From positions 1 through 35,956 of IMG/VR virus record IMGVR_UViG_3300044858_001379: a stretch of DNA of 35,956 nt, one strand, 5' to 3'. Below are positions 1-5,468 of the stretch, one piece after another. A program made the translations under genes and the position numbers. How positions within the stretch are numbered: the stretch's first letter is position 1; each line of letters opens with the position of its first letter. The notes under the pieces were generated by a model. It was not told the DNA's origin and searched no databases. It saw nothing but the letters and a program-made list of their open reading frames with translations. Source of the DNA: a virus.

Positions 1-123
1 CTACTATCGGAAGGTATCAAAACAGGAGAGTTAGCACCAATGCAAACTATCGCCATGTTAGAGCAGTTGAATCAGGCGCAGTGGTTGATTGAGCAGGGTA
101 TGAAACAGGCGGTAGCACAATGA
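1..123 (+). CDS. Partial hypothetical protein, C-terminal end
   Basis: The frame is open from the first base to a TGA at 121-123, giving about 40 residues with an amphipathic, Gln/Leu-rich end. It could be the tail of a longer gene cut by the window edge. Alternatively it starts at the ATG at 40-42, which has GGAGAG about 10 bases upstream and would make a 27-aa protein. The stop overlaps the next start as ATGA, as in the five following genes, so it belongs to the same transcript. No function can be assigned. Confidence 0.5.
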   Translation, partial: LLSEGIKTGELAPMQTIAMLEQLNQAQWLIEQGMKQAVAQ

Positions 124-308
124 GCACCGTGACCGAGACCCAATGGCAAGTTCAGTTTGTTGGTGATTACTTCACACTGACCACCTACATATCGGCAAGC
201 GAAGAAGACCAAGCAATAGCAAACGCTACTGCCCAACTTGAAGACCTTTACGGTATGGATATGGGCAGAGACGCCTACGAAGCAGAAGCATTGGAGACAG
301 AAGAATGA
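120..308 (+). CDS. Small acidic hypothetical protein (62 aa)
   Basis: This 62-aa acidic protein starts inside the previous stop (ATGA at 120-123) and ends inside the next start (ATGA at 305-308), which implies translational coupling. It opens with a predicted beta-rich stretch with aromatic residues (residues 8-25) followed by an Ala/Glu-rich helix. There is no Cys, membrane segment or motif I recognise. Phage early operons often hold such small accessory proteins. The function is unknown; the reading frame is supported mainly by the tight packing with its neighbours. Confidence 0.7.
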   Translation: MSTVTETQWQVQFVGDYFTLTTYISASEEDQAIANATAQLEDLYGMDMGRDAYEAEALETEE

Positions 309-532
309 GCAAGGTCAAATACATCATCGAACACTTAGAAGAAATGCCACACGACGAGAAAGTATGTGTCACATTGTGGACTAAAGAAGGGGTAGAGGAG
401 TTACTGGAAACCGAACTTACCGAAGACCAATGGGATAAGTGCATTGACATTTGGGATAACGACAACCAGTCAGACCAGTGGGGTTGGATAGTTACATACG
501 CTAAAGAACAAACAGAGGAGTCAGCACAATGA
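305..532 (+). CDS. Small acidic hypothetical protein (75 aa)
   Basis: A 75-aa acidic protein with many Glu, Asp and Trp residues and no membrane segment. It overlaps its upstream and downstream neighbours by ATGA, so it sits in the middle of a coupled six-gene chain. I recognise no domain. The high acidity would be compatible with a DNA-mimic or host-protein-binding role, as in some small early phage proteins, but nothing in the sequence shows this. Confidence 0.7.
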   Translation: MSKVKYIIEHLEEMPHDEKVCVTLWTKEGVEELLETELTEDQWDKCIDIWDNDNQSDQWGWIVTYAKEQTEESAQ

Positions 533-654
533 TATATCTAACAGTGGCAGTGTGGTTCTCAGTCGGATACGCACTAGCAACAGTACGCAACGACAAAAAA
601 CTACAGCGCCAACAGTCAATGAGAAACCACCCAACAAGGGAGAACAACAAATGA
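529..654 (+). CDS. Small single-pass membrane protein (41 aa)
   Basis: The ATG at 529-531 overlaps the preceding TGA, and the TGA at 652-654 overlaps the next ATG. The 41-aa product begins with a hydrophobic segment (residues 2-19, with a Gly-Tyr in the middle) followed by a basic, Gln-rich tail, so it looks like an N-terminally anchored membrane micro-protein with a cytoplasmic tail. It is short, but the perfect ATGA overlaps at both ends and the clear hydrophobic/basic pattern support it. Function unknown. Confidence 0.6.
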   Translation: MIYLTVAVWFSVGYALATVRNDKKLQRQQSMRNHPTRENNK

Positions 655-920
655 AAATCTATCCATTAGCAGACACACCACCAACAAAAGAACGTGCCAC
701 CCTGCACCACTTCGTTGTCACCTACGACACAGAACTAGGCAAGTGGTATCACAACGCAGACCTAGAAGAAGATGTATTTCCTCACGGGACTATCTTCAAC
801 TGGCTGTCAGGTGAATGGTTGAACGGGTATCTAGGTGACGGAAAGTTCGTTGAAGGTGAAGAACAAAACTGTTGGGACTTGAACACCGCCATCTTCCACC
901 TGAACAAACCGAAAGCATGA
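651..920 (+). CDS. Hypothetical protein (89 aa)
   Basis: I place the start at the ATG at 651, which overlaps the previous stop as ATGA and has AGGGAG about 8 bases upstream. A longer frame reaching back to 552 would overlap the membrane micro-protein almost completely and is less likely. The 89-aa product is rich in aromatic and acidic residues (several Trp, Tyr, His), suggesting a small globular fold. No family is recognised. It overlaps the next gene by ATGA (917-920). Confidence 0.68.
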   Translation: MKIYPLADTPPTKERATLHHFVVTYDTELGKWYHNADLEEDVFPHGTIFNWLSGEWLNGYLGDGKFVEGEEQNCWDLNTAIFHLNKPKA

Positions 921-1192
921 ACAGACTGACCGTCAAATATAAACTGCACAAACTACGCACCGCACAAAACAAAACTCTGAAACCCCCAAGGGTTCTGTTT
1001 GTGGTAGTGAGACTGATAGGGAAACGGGAGTACGGGTACTGGCGTGGCTCAGAACGCAACAAAGGAACCACCTTCACCCCGAACCCTGACCTAGCATCGA
1101 AGTACCGTACAGAGCAACAAGCACAAGCAAACGCAGATAACAGCATGTTGTGGCGACACTGCAATTACAGGGTCAAGCAACTCAAAAAATAA
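917..1192 (+). CDS. Small basic hypothetical protein (91 aa)
   Basis: The start at 917 overlaps the previous stop by ATGA; an in-frame ATG at 872 lies inside the preceding gene and is less likely. The 91-aa product is basic and beta-rich, with a central stretch of Val/Phe/Leu (about residues 25-35) and a Tyr/Trp/Gly motif after it, then an Asn/Gln-rich C-terminal helix ending in lysines. It is the last gene before a terminator. The composition would fit a nucleic-acid-binding protein, but no family is recognised. Confidence 0.65.
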   Translation: MNRLTVKYKLHKLRTAQNKTLKPPRVLFVVVRLIGKREYGYWRGSERNKGTTFTPNPDLASKYRTEQQAQANADNSMLWRHCNYRVKQLKK

Positions 1193-1215
1193 TCTGCTAA
1201 CCTAGAAAGTGAACT

Positions 1216-1264
1216 GCCCCATTCCGCAAAGGTTTCCCCTTCCCTTGCGTTGAGTGGGGCTTTT
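1216..1264. terminator. Terminator between convergent gene blocks
   Basis: GCCCCA at 1216-1221 pairs with TGGGGC at 1255-1260, and inside it CGCAA pairs with TTGCG, giving a two-tier hairpin followed on the plus strand by TTTT. It lies exactly between the last plus-strand gene (stop at 1192) and the end of the minus-strand WhiB gene (1267). It should end the plus-strand transcript and may also hinder the opposing one. Confidence 0.6.
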
Positions 1265-1266
1265 CG

Positions 1267-1524
1267 TTATCTCCGACCAGCCCGTGCGTCACGCTGACGC
1301 GGAGTCAAACCACCAAACATACCGTACCTACGTATCTCATTCTGCTCTGCTTCCATAGCGAACTCTAAACATTTGGTACGAACAGAACACCTACCACAAA
1401 TCTTCTTCGCTTCATCGAACAGTCCTGCATGGTTCACACCGATAGGAACTTCAGGGAAAAAGATGTCACCGTCCATGCTACGACACGCTGCTTCGTCATA
1501 CCAGCCCAGATATTGTAGTTTCAT
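1267..1524 (-). CDS. whiB: WhiB-family iron-sulfur transcriptional regulator
   Basis: The 85-aa protein has the WhiB cysteine pattern C14-X28-C43-X2-C46-X5-C52, which in this family ligates a 4Fe-4S cluster, then a G-M-F-G-G turn near residue 68 (usually GVWGG or GIWGG) and a basic C-terminal tail that in WhiB proteins contacts DNA. WhiB proteins bind the primary sigma factor and reprogram transcription; the mycobacteriophage TM4 homologue interferes with host WhiB2 and causes superinfection exclusion. A similar role here is inference. It overlaps the upstream gene by 4 bases. The family's restriction to actinobacteria and their phages is the best host evidence in the window. Confidence 0.93.
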   Translation of the reverse strand: MKLQYLGWYDEAACRSMDGDIFFPEVPIGVNHAGLFDEAKKICGRCSVRTKCLEFAMEAEQNEIRRYGMFGGLTPRQRDARAGRR

Positions 1525-1727
1525 TTTCGTTTTCCCCTTCGAGGTTGTTCGTTTGCATAAAGTTTTTTATGGTAATGACACATGCACGGGCATCCTTCTA
1601 TCTCGAAGTCTGTCCATATCGTTACCGCATTTTTGATTGTTCCGCAATGCGGGCAGATGCCCATAGGTTTATCAAAAGAAATGTCGGCTGTCAAATCGGT
1701 GCGTTCAACACGAACATGCTCACCCAT
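1521..1727 (-). CDS. Small zinc-ribbon-like protein (68 aa)
   Basis: The protein carries C-P-H-C-G followed about 19 residues later by C-P-C-M-C-H, a cysteine/histidine arrangement typical of a small zinc-binding ribbon, and ends in a basic tail. I choose the ATG at 1727, which slightly overlaps the stop of the small coiled-coil gene upstream; an in-frame ATG at 1760 gives 79 aa but overlaps that gene by about 40 bases. Its stop overlaps the WhiB start. It resembles the product of 1918-2121 in cysteine layout. A DNA- or protein-binding role is likely but unproven. Confidence 0.7.
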   Translation of the reverse strand: MGEHVRVERTDLTADISFDKPMGICPHCGTIKNAVTIWTDFEIEGCPCMCHYHKKLYANEQPRRGKRK

Positions 1728-1833
1728 GATGTAACTCGCGCATCGTTGCGAGTAGTTCACCCTTCAACTGTTCAATGATAAGTTCCAACTCTGCTATCTG
1801 TTGGCGTAGTTCTTGTGTCAGTTCAGTCGTCAT
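1720..1833 (-). CDS. Micro-protein, predicted coiled coil (37 aa)
   Basis: An ATG at 1831-1833 preceded by GAGGAGTGGA, a good ribosome-binding site, opens a 37-aa frame ending at TGA 1720-1722. The product is nearly all helix-forming, with Leu/Ile spaced in heptads (LRQQIAELELIIEQLKGELL region), so it probably forms a short coiled coil. It overlaps the next gene by 8 bases. It is short, but the strong Shine-Dalgarno sequence and regular heptads argue for a real gene. Function unknown. Confidence 0.55.
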   Translation of the reverse strand: MTTELTQELRQQIAELELIIEQLKGELLATMRELHHG

Positions 1834-1917
1834 CTTCCACTCCTCTTTCCCCACAAAACGGGGGTGTTGGTATCGGTGTGCGACATGCACAAGGGTTGTT
1901 GCGTCTACCTAAACTGG

Positions 1918-2121
1918 TCATGCTGTTTCCATGATGGTGTAATCGGCGTGAGACATTTTCAACATGCGTCCTGTTACATCTAACGCTATCCACGTTGGGG
2001 CATCAGGGTCACATAAACATCCCATGAGACGTACCTTGTTATAGCACACGGTCAGCCCACATTTGTTACAACGAACCTGTGTTATCTGTTCCACTGTGCT
2101 TCCCGTACCATAGCGAAACAT
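1918..2121 (-). CDS. Small zinc-ribbon-like protein (58-67 aa)
   Basis: The product contains C-N-K-C-G and, about 15 residues later, G-C-L-C-D, again a CxxC...CxC zinc-binding layout, followed by a beta-rich stretch. The ATG at 2121 overlaps the upstream gene by 40 bases. A GTG at 2092-2094 overlaps the upstream stop by only 13 bases, has GGGAAG just before it, and gives a 58-aa product; that start is at least as likely. Function unknown. About 85 bases without a clear gene separate it from the coiled-coil micro-protein. Confidence 0.65.
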   Translation of the reverse strand: MFRYGTGSTVEQITQVRCNKCGLTVCYNKVRLMGCLCDPDAPTWIALDVTGRMLKMSHADYTIMETA

Positions 2122-2381
2122 CCCAAGTACCCTGCCGCATCAACGAGACTGTCATGTGACCAGCGTCCTGCTTCCTGTGCCGTCCTGAGACGTGAAAGTT
2201 TGACAGAAACCATGAACATAATTGCCTGCTCAACGGTGAGATGTACGCCTGTTACTGCTTCGAAGATGTCACGGGTCTGTGTGTAGTCCTCTAACGGGTG
2301 TGCGTATTCATCGTGGCGGTCGCCTGTGATGAGGTTGTGTGCTTCTAAAAGTATTTCTGCGCCATCAGTTGATGTTGTCAT
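2082..2381 (-). CDS. DUF6378-like protein
   Basis: The helical protein carries the pattern I associate with DUF6378: an ILLEAHNLITGDRHDEYAHP segment, a central E-Q-A-I-M-F-M...K-L-S-R-L helix and a final D-A-A-G-Y-L motif. The conserved D/E and K/R residues recall MazG-like nucleotide pyrophosphohydrolases, so a role in nucleotide metabolism is possible but unproven. The start at 2381 has GGAGGA (complement of 2391-2396) at ideal spacing; a longer frame to 2423 lacks such support. It overlaps the upstream gene by 17 bases. Confidence 0.75.
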   Translation of the reverse strand: MTTSTDGAEILLEAHNLITGDRHDEYAHPLEDYTQTRDIFEAVTGVHLTVEQAIMFMVSVKLSRLRTAQEAGRWSHDSLVDAAGYLGCFAMVREAQWNR

Positions 2382-2616
2382 TGAAAGGGTTCCTCCATAA
2401 TGCTGGTGAATAATTTGATTCAATTGCTTCTTTGTGCTCTCGTGATTCGTAGCATCGCATCATATGGATGCAAGGGTCAGAGCCATCCTCGAACTCTGCT
2501 TCTTCTGTGATGGACATAGGTATCCCGTCATGTGTTGTGCACACTGGCGGAGATACATAGCCTGCACGTATGCCTATCTCTAACCATGTCTCAAAGTCGA
2601 ACGATACGAGTTCCAT
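2365..2616 (-). CDS. Conserved actinophage-type hypothetical protein (83 aa)
   Basis: The 83-aa protein has the pattern W-L-E-I-G-I-R-A-G-Y...P-V-C-T-T-H-D-G, then an acidic E-E-A-E-F-E-D-G-S-D-P-C-I-H stretch. I associate this kind of sequence with small hypothetical proteins common in actinobacteriophages. Two cysteines and several His could bind a metal. It starts one base inside the SSB stop, so both are co-transcribed. The function of the family is not known to me. Confidence 0.75.
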   Translation of the reverse strand: MELVSFDFETWLEIGIRAGYVSPPVCTTHDGIPMSITEEAEFEDGSDPCIHMMRCYESREHKEAIESNYSPALWRNPFNDNIN

Positions 2617-3014
2617 CAGAACGCTTCTTCGTCACCGAGGAACGGTAGCCCACCCAACTTCTGTGTCACTTGCTTCATGTTCTGCTCTGTCTTGTCAGCA
2701 AACACAGCGTTGAAACGCATTGTCAAACCTACTTCGTCAGCCAAGATTTTGGTTGTCCAAACTTTCGTGCCATCTTTCTCATAGGAAGAGATGTCTAGTT
2801 TGCCCATGACTAGGACACGTGAACCCTTCTCGATGGATGCTGCTGCGTGCTCTGCCATCTGTCCGAAGACGGTGACGTTGTGCCATGTGGTTTGTTTCTT
2901 TTCATCTTTGCCTGATGTTGTGGCAACAGTGAAGTTACCTACTGCTACCCCACCTGCACTGTATTTCAGTTCGATGGGTTTGCCTGCGTTGCCAATGATT
3001 GTTATGTTGTTCAT
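2616..3014 (-). CDS. ssb: Single-stranded DNA-binding protein
   Basis: The 132-aa protein matches bacterial SSB: an OB-fold starting MNNITIIGNAGKPIEL, the V-A-V-G-N-F-T-V-A-T strand, a W-H-N-V-T-V-F-G-Q-M-A-E motif near residues 44-55, and G-S-R-V-L-V-M-G-K-L followed by a Y-E-K-D-G turn. A short acidic tail ending D-E-E-A-F replaces the usual DDDIPF tip that recruits partner proteins. It coats single-stranded DNA during replication and recombination and sits near the annealing protein and exonuclease genes. The start overlaps the preceding stop as TAATG. Confidence 0.95.
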   Translation of the reverse strand: MNNITIIGNAGKPIELKYSAGGVAVGNFTVATTSGKDEKKQTTWHNVTVFGQMAEHAAASIEKGSRVLVMGKLDISSYEKDGTKVWTTKILADEVGLTMRFNAVFADKTEQNMKQVTQKLGGLPFLGDEEAF

Positions 3015-3172
3015 TATTTGCTTCTTTCTTTTAGTGGAAATATGTTTGTTGCGTTACTGTTGTTGGAACGTTTCGTGCATCGGTGTGTTGGTGGTTCGAT
3101 AACACGGACGTATGTGTATAGCCGCATACCGCATTGGTCGCAAAGCCATTCTGTCTTGGTGCTTCCCTTCAT
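3014..3172 (-). CDS. Small Cys-containing protein (52 aa)
   Basis: An ATG at 3170-3172 opens a 52-aa frame that stops at 3014-3016, overlapping the SSB start by one base (TAATG). It contains W-L-C-D-Q-C-G, then V-R-V-I-E-P-P-T-H-R-C, a pattern seen in small zinc-ribbon-like actinophage proteins, and a basic Asn/Ser-rich tail. No clear Shine-Dalgarno sequence precedes it. Function unknown; the CxxC...C motif and exact junction with ssb support it. Confidence 0.6.
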   Translation of the reverse strand: MKGSTKTEWLCDQCGMRLYTYVRVIEPPTHRCTKRSNNSNATNIFPLKERSK

Positions 3173-3184
3173 GGTTTGACTATA

Positions 3185-3658
3185 TCAGGGGGCTTGTATA
3201 GCCCACGGTCCCCAACCCCACCCGTATCTGTCCATCCCATACTGATGGATGGCAAGCCCTGCTGTGAGACAGATTCGTGGGATGAACAGGTCGGATGGTT
3301 TCAACAGAATGTTCTGCCGTCTCAACCATCCAGTCCAACTGCCATTGACCTGAACTAAGCAACGGCTCCCCCCATTGGGGTCTTGTTTGTTCCATGCTGT
3401 GCTGTCCCCTCTGCTCTCTCTGTAAATCACGTAGTCCAATGTTTCTAAATCTTCTTCAGCCCAACCGACTTCCCGTGCCAAAGCCCACCACTGTGGTGAT
3501 AACGCTGTGTCTGGTATTGGTGGGGTGGGGATGTGTTCCCTGATGTTGCGAATGTTCGCGGTCGACGATGGGTTCCCTTCGGCTGGCGCTTCCGCCATTA
3601 CTGCTGATGCCCCTATAAACATGAATCCTATGAGTATTGTGCTTGCACGTTTCAACAT
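3185..3658 (-). CDS. Secreted lysozyme-like (transglycosylase-fold) protein
   Basis: I choose the ATG at 3658 because it has AGGAG upstream and begins a classic signal peptide (MLKRASTILIGFMFIGASA...); the longer frame to 3859 overlaps the next gene. After a Pro-rich linker, a domain with Y-R-E-S-R-G-D-S (candidate catalytic Glu81), then D-P-N-G-G-S-R-C-L-V-Q-V-N-G-S-W and a C-terminal A-I-H-Q-Y-G...W-G-P-W resembles the lysozyme-like/SLT fold of secreted actinobacterial muralytic enzymes. Cys100 and Cys130 could form a disulfide. It lies in the replication block, far from the endolysin, and might act on the wall from outside. Enzyme activity is inferred. Confidence 0.8.
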   Translation of the reverse strand: MLKRASTILIGFMFIGASAVMAEAPAEGNPSSTANIRNIREHIPTPPIPDTALSPQWWALAREVGWAEEDLETLDYVIYRESRGDSTAWNKQDPNGGSRCLVQVNGSWTGWLRRQNILLKPSDLFIPRICLTAGLAIHQYGMDRYGWGWGPWAIQAP

Positions 3659-3666
3659 TGTTTCTC

Positions 3667-4104
3667 CTAATCGTAGGTGGATACTGTAAGCAACTCCTTC
3701 AGTTGTTCTGGGTATATGAGGAAACCTTTCGCTGGGTTGTCGGAGTGTTGCGCCGCAATGCGTACTGGTAGAACAGTGTGATTGGCTTTGATGTAGCGGC
3801 GTAATCTGCTGGTTTCTATTATAACAAATGCTGATGGTGCAAACAAATACACCCACCATTTCGCTTTACTTACAGCAATCCCTGACGGTTTCCACCCTGT
3901 GTTACGTGGGTTTTGTTCAAACTCTACGAACATACGTCCGTTGCGGTAACGGTCATACTTTACTTCGAATGAGCCGCCACTTAAATCAGAAAGAAACTGT
4001 CTAACAAGTTCTTCGCCTTCATGTCCGAACGCTAAATCTTTTGTGAAGTCAAACTGTTTAATGTCATGCGATGGTACATATCCTTCGGTGCGTTCAACTG
4101 TCAT
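3667..4104 (-). CDS. PD-(D/E)XK-like nuclease-fold protein
   Basis: The protein has G-H-E-G-E-E-L-V-R-Q-F-L, then F-E-V-K-Y-D, then M-F-V-E-F-E-Q-N followed by S-G-I-A-V-S-K-A-K-W-W. This order (Glu on helix 1, EVK-D, E-x-E, then a W-W helix) matches small phage proteins assigned to the PD-(D/E)XK nuclease-like fold. It could be an endonuclease or a resolvase-type protein, but no family is certain. The start is ambiguous: ATG at 4104 or 4116. It overlaps the end of the small gene upstream. Confidence 0.7.
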   Translation of the reverse strand: MTVERTEGYVPSHDIKQFDFTKDLAFGHEGEELVRQFLSDLSGGSFEVKYDRYRNGRMFVEFEQNPRNTGWKPSGIAVSKAKWWVYLFAPSAFVIIETSRLRRYIKANHTVLPVRIAAQHSDNPAKGFLIYPEQLKELLTVSTYD

Positions 4105-4273
4105 CACGCATAGCATCTTGATAGCGCTTCAATGCTCTGTGCATAGGAGCCTCATCACCTGTTGGTTCAAGCCATGCTTCGTAAAGTTCTGTGGCAATTT
4201 CTTTCCACAAAACAATCTCATCATCAAACTTGGTTATCAAGTCGTATGCTTCGTTCAGTTCGCTGTCGCTCAT
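4094..4273 (-). CDS. Small acidic helical protein (59 aa)
   Basis: An ATG at 4271-4273 overlaps the upstream stop (TGATG) and opens a 59-aa frame ending at TGA 4094-4096. The product is acidic and helical (MSDSELNEAYDLITKFDDEI...), with W-K-E-I-A and a basic M-H-R-A-L-K-R-Y helix near the end. No domain is recognised. It sits between two nuclease-like genes and may be a small partner of one of them, but this is only context. Confidence 0.6.
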   Translation of the reverse strand: MSDSELNEAYDLITKFDDEIVLWKEIATELYEAWLEPTGDEAPMHRALKRYQDAMRDDS

Positions 4274-4608
4274 CAGTAGCCTGCTTTCTTCAGTAGTAAT
4301 AAAAGTTCTTCGAGTCTTATGACCGCATACTGGTCAGCAGGATTACCGTAACTGCGGCGCTTCGCAACCACAATCCCCATCTCTGCACCAGCGTTGATGC
4401 GTTCCACCTCAGCCTCATGCAACCACCCCGAAAAGTTTAATGTCTTATGGTTCTTGCACTCGAACACCAGACGCGGGTCGCACCCTGTGATGTCACCCTT
4501 GTCTAAAGTTCCATGCAACGTGCGGCGTTCCGCATGAGGATAAAAGTTTTTTAGATAGTTAACTACAAAGGTTTCGAAACTGGTTCCTTTAGCGCGTTCC
4601 TTCGACAC
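4273..4608 (-). CDS. Holliday-junction-resolvase-like nuclease
   Basis: I place the start at a GTG at 4608, giving a 111-aa protein beginning V-S-K-E-R-A-K-G-T-S-F-E; the ATG at 4683 would bury the gene in its neighbour. Seen motifs: G-T-S-F-E on the first helix, A-E-R-R-T-L-H-G-T-L-D-K-G-D-I-T-G, then R-L-V-F-E-C-K-N-H, and V-V-A-K-R near the end. This E...GD...ECK order is that of PD-(D/E)XK Hjc/RusA-like phage resolvases, which cut branched DNA. It lies in the recombination module. The fold call is good; the exact substrate is inferred. Confidence 0.78.
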   Translation of the reverse strand: MSKERAKGTSFETFVVNYLKNFYPHAERRTLHGTLDKGDITGCDPRLVFECKNHKTLNFSGWLHEAEVERINAGAEMGIVVAKRRSYGNPADQYAVIRLEELLLLLKKAGY

Positions 4609-4774
4609 GTGCCCACTCCTCTGCCAGTAGTTGACGGAACAGTTTGCTTCTACCAATGCCACGTTCTTTGCACAGTTCAGCAATGTTTTCCATCTGGATG
4701 GTGGTCAACCTGAGCGACACCATCGCAGTGGAACGGTACTTACCTGACGGGTCTACGGTACGTGAAGCCGCCAT
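4589..4774 (-). CDS. Ribbon-helix-helix DNA-binding protein (61 aa)
   Basis: The 61-aa protein has a beta strand (M-V-S-L-R-L-T) followed by two predicted helices (IQMENIAELCKERG, SRKLFRQLLAEEW-like), the pattern of CopG/Arc-type ribbon-helix-helix repressors. Such proteins bind DNA as dimers and often autoregulate. It starts one base inside the stop of the annealing-protein gene and ends 20 bases inside the nuclease gene. It is a candidate ligand for the inverted repeat at 6456-6479, but this is inference. Confidence 0.7.
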   Translation of the reverse strand: MAASRTVDPSGKYRSTAMVSLRLTTIQMENIAELCKERGIGRSKLFRQLLAEEWARVEGTR

Positions 4775-5418
4775 TAGTTACCACCTCGCAGGCTGGTGAA
4801 CGCATCACGCAACAACGGTAGTTGTGACTGCAAGATTTGTCCTTCCCAGTTCAACTTTGCTTTCGATGCAACAATCGCAGGGTCCAAATTAACCTTGTCG
4901 CACGCATCAACAAACTGTTTCACCTGTTGCTGTGTGAGAGCAGAATCTTCTGCTGGTTCCACTGGTGCAGTTGGCTTCTCTACCACTGGTGCTTTCGGTG
5001 ATTTCTGCACAGGGATAGATGCAGGCTTGGATGTGTCATCCCATTCTTGTTTCGTCCACAACGACAGGCAGATACCGAAACGCATTGCGGAGTTACGTAG
5101 GAAATCTCCGATGAGTTCTTTATCTACGTCAGCCTTGTCATGTTTGACTGTGCCAACACCAATCATGTCTTTGCCGTGCACTGTGAGGATGCCCCACATC
5201 ACTGCCATACCGTTTACAACGGTGATTGCTGGTCGACCATTCTCCCAACCACATGGTTGCCATGACCACAACGGGTCAATCTCGATAAGGATTTTGGTGA
5301 TGTCGGCATGACCCACGAAATCGAGTTGTGTGCCGCCACGTGGGAGTTTGCCCACAATGTTTTTATCTGGTACCGCATACTTGGTGAGGATGTCGGCTAA
5401 CTGCTGTGATGTTTCCAT
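4774..5418 (-). CDS. Single-strand annealing protein (Sak/Rad52/Erf-like)
   Basis: The 214-aa protein has a core with K-L-P-R-G-G-T-Q-L-D-F-V-G-H-A-D-I-T-K, then D-P-L-W-S-W-Q-P, G-M-A-V-M-W-G-I-L-T-V-H-G, and I-G-D-F-L-R-N-S-A-M-R-F-G-I-C-L-S-L-W-T-K. This matches the Rad52/Sak/Erf-like family of phage annealing proteins, which pair complementary single strands made by an exonuclease. A Pro/Ala-rich linker (about 150-175) separates a small C-terminal helical domain. The ATG at 5418 has AAGGAG upstream; an earlier ATG at 5475 overlaps the exonuclease gene. It is paired with the YqaJ-type exonuclease immediately upstream. Confidence 0.83.
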   Translation of the reverse strand: METSQQLADILTKYAVPDKNIVGKLPRGGTQLDFVGHADITKILIEIDPLWSWQPCGWENGRPAITVVNGMAVMWGILTVHGKDMIGVGTVKHDKADVDKELIGDFLRNSAMRFGICLSLWTKQEWDDTSKPASIPVQKSPKAPVVEKPTAPVEPAEDSALTQQQVKQFVDACDKVNLDPAIVASKAKLNWEGQILQSQLPLLRDAFTSLRGGN

Positions 5419-5468
5419 TTCTTTCTCCTTCGTTAGTTTGTTTGATGTGTCTTTGAAACGATGATGGT

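Noticed and set aside
552-650. N-terminal extension of the 89-aa gene
   Set aside because: The extension would overlap the membrane micro-protein, while the ATG at 651 has a good ribosome site and an ATGA junction.
3659-3859. N-terminal extension of the lysozyme-like gene
   Set aside because: The ATG at 3658 starts a signal peptide and follows AGGAG; the extension overlaps the nuclease-like gene.
4796-5311. Plus-strand frame of 171 residues opposite the annealing protein
   Set aside because: The opposing gene has clear family motifs; this frame has no recognisable pattern and would be the only plus-strand gene in the block.
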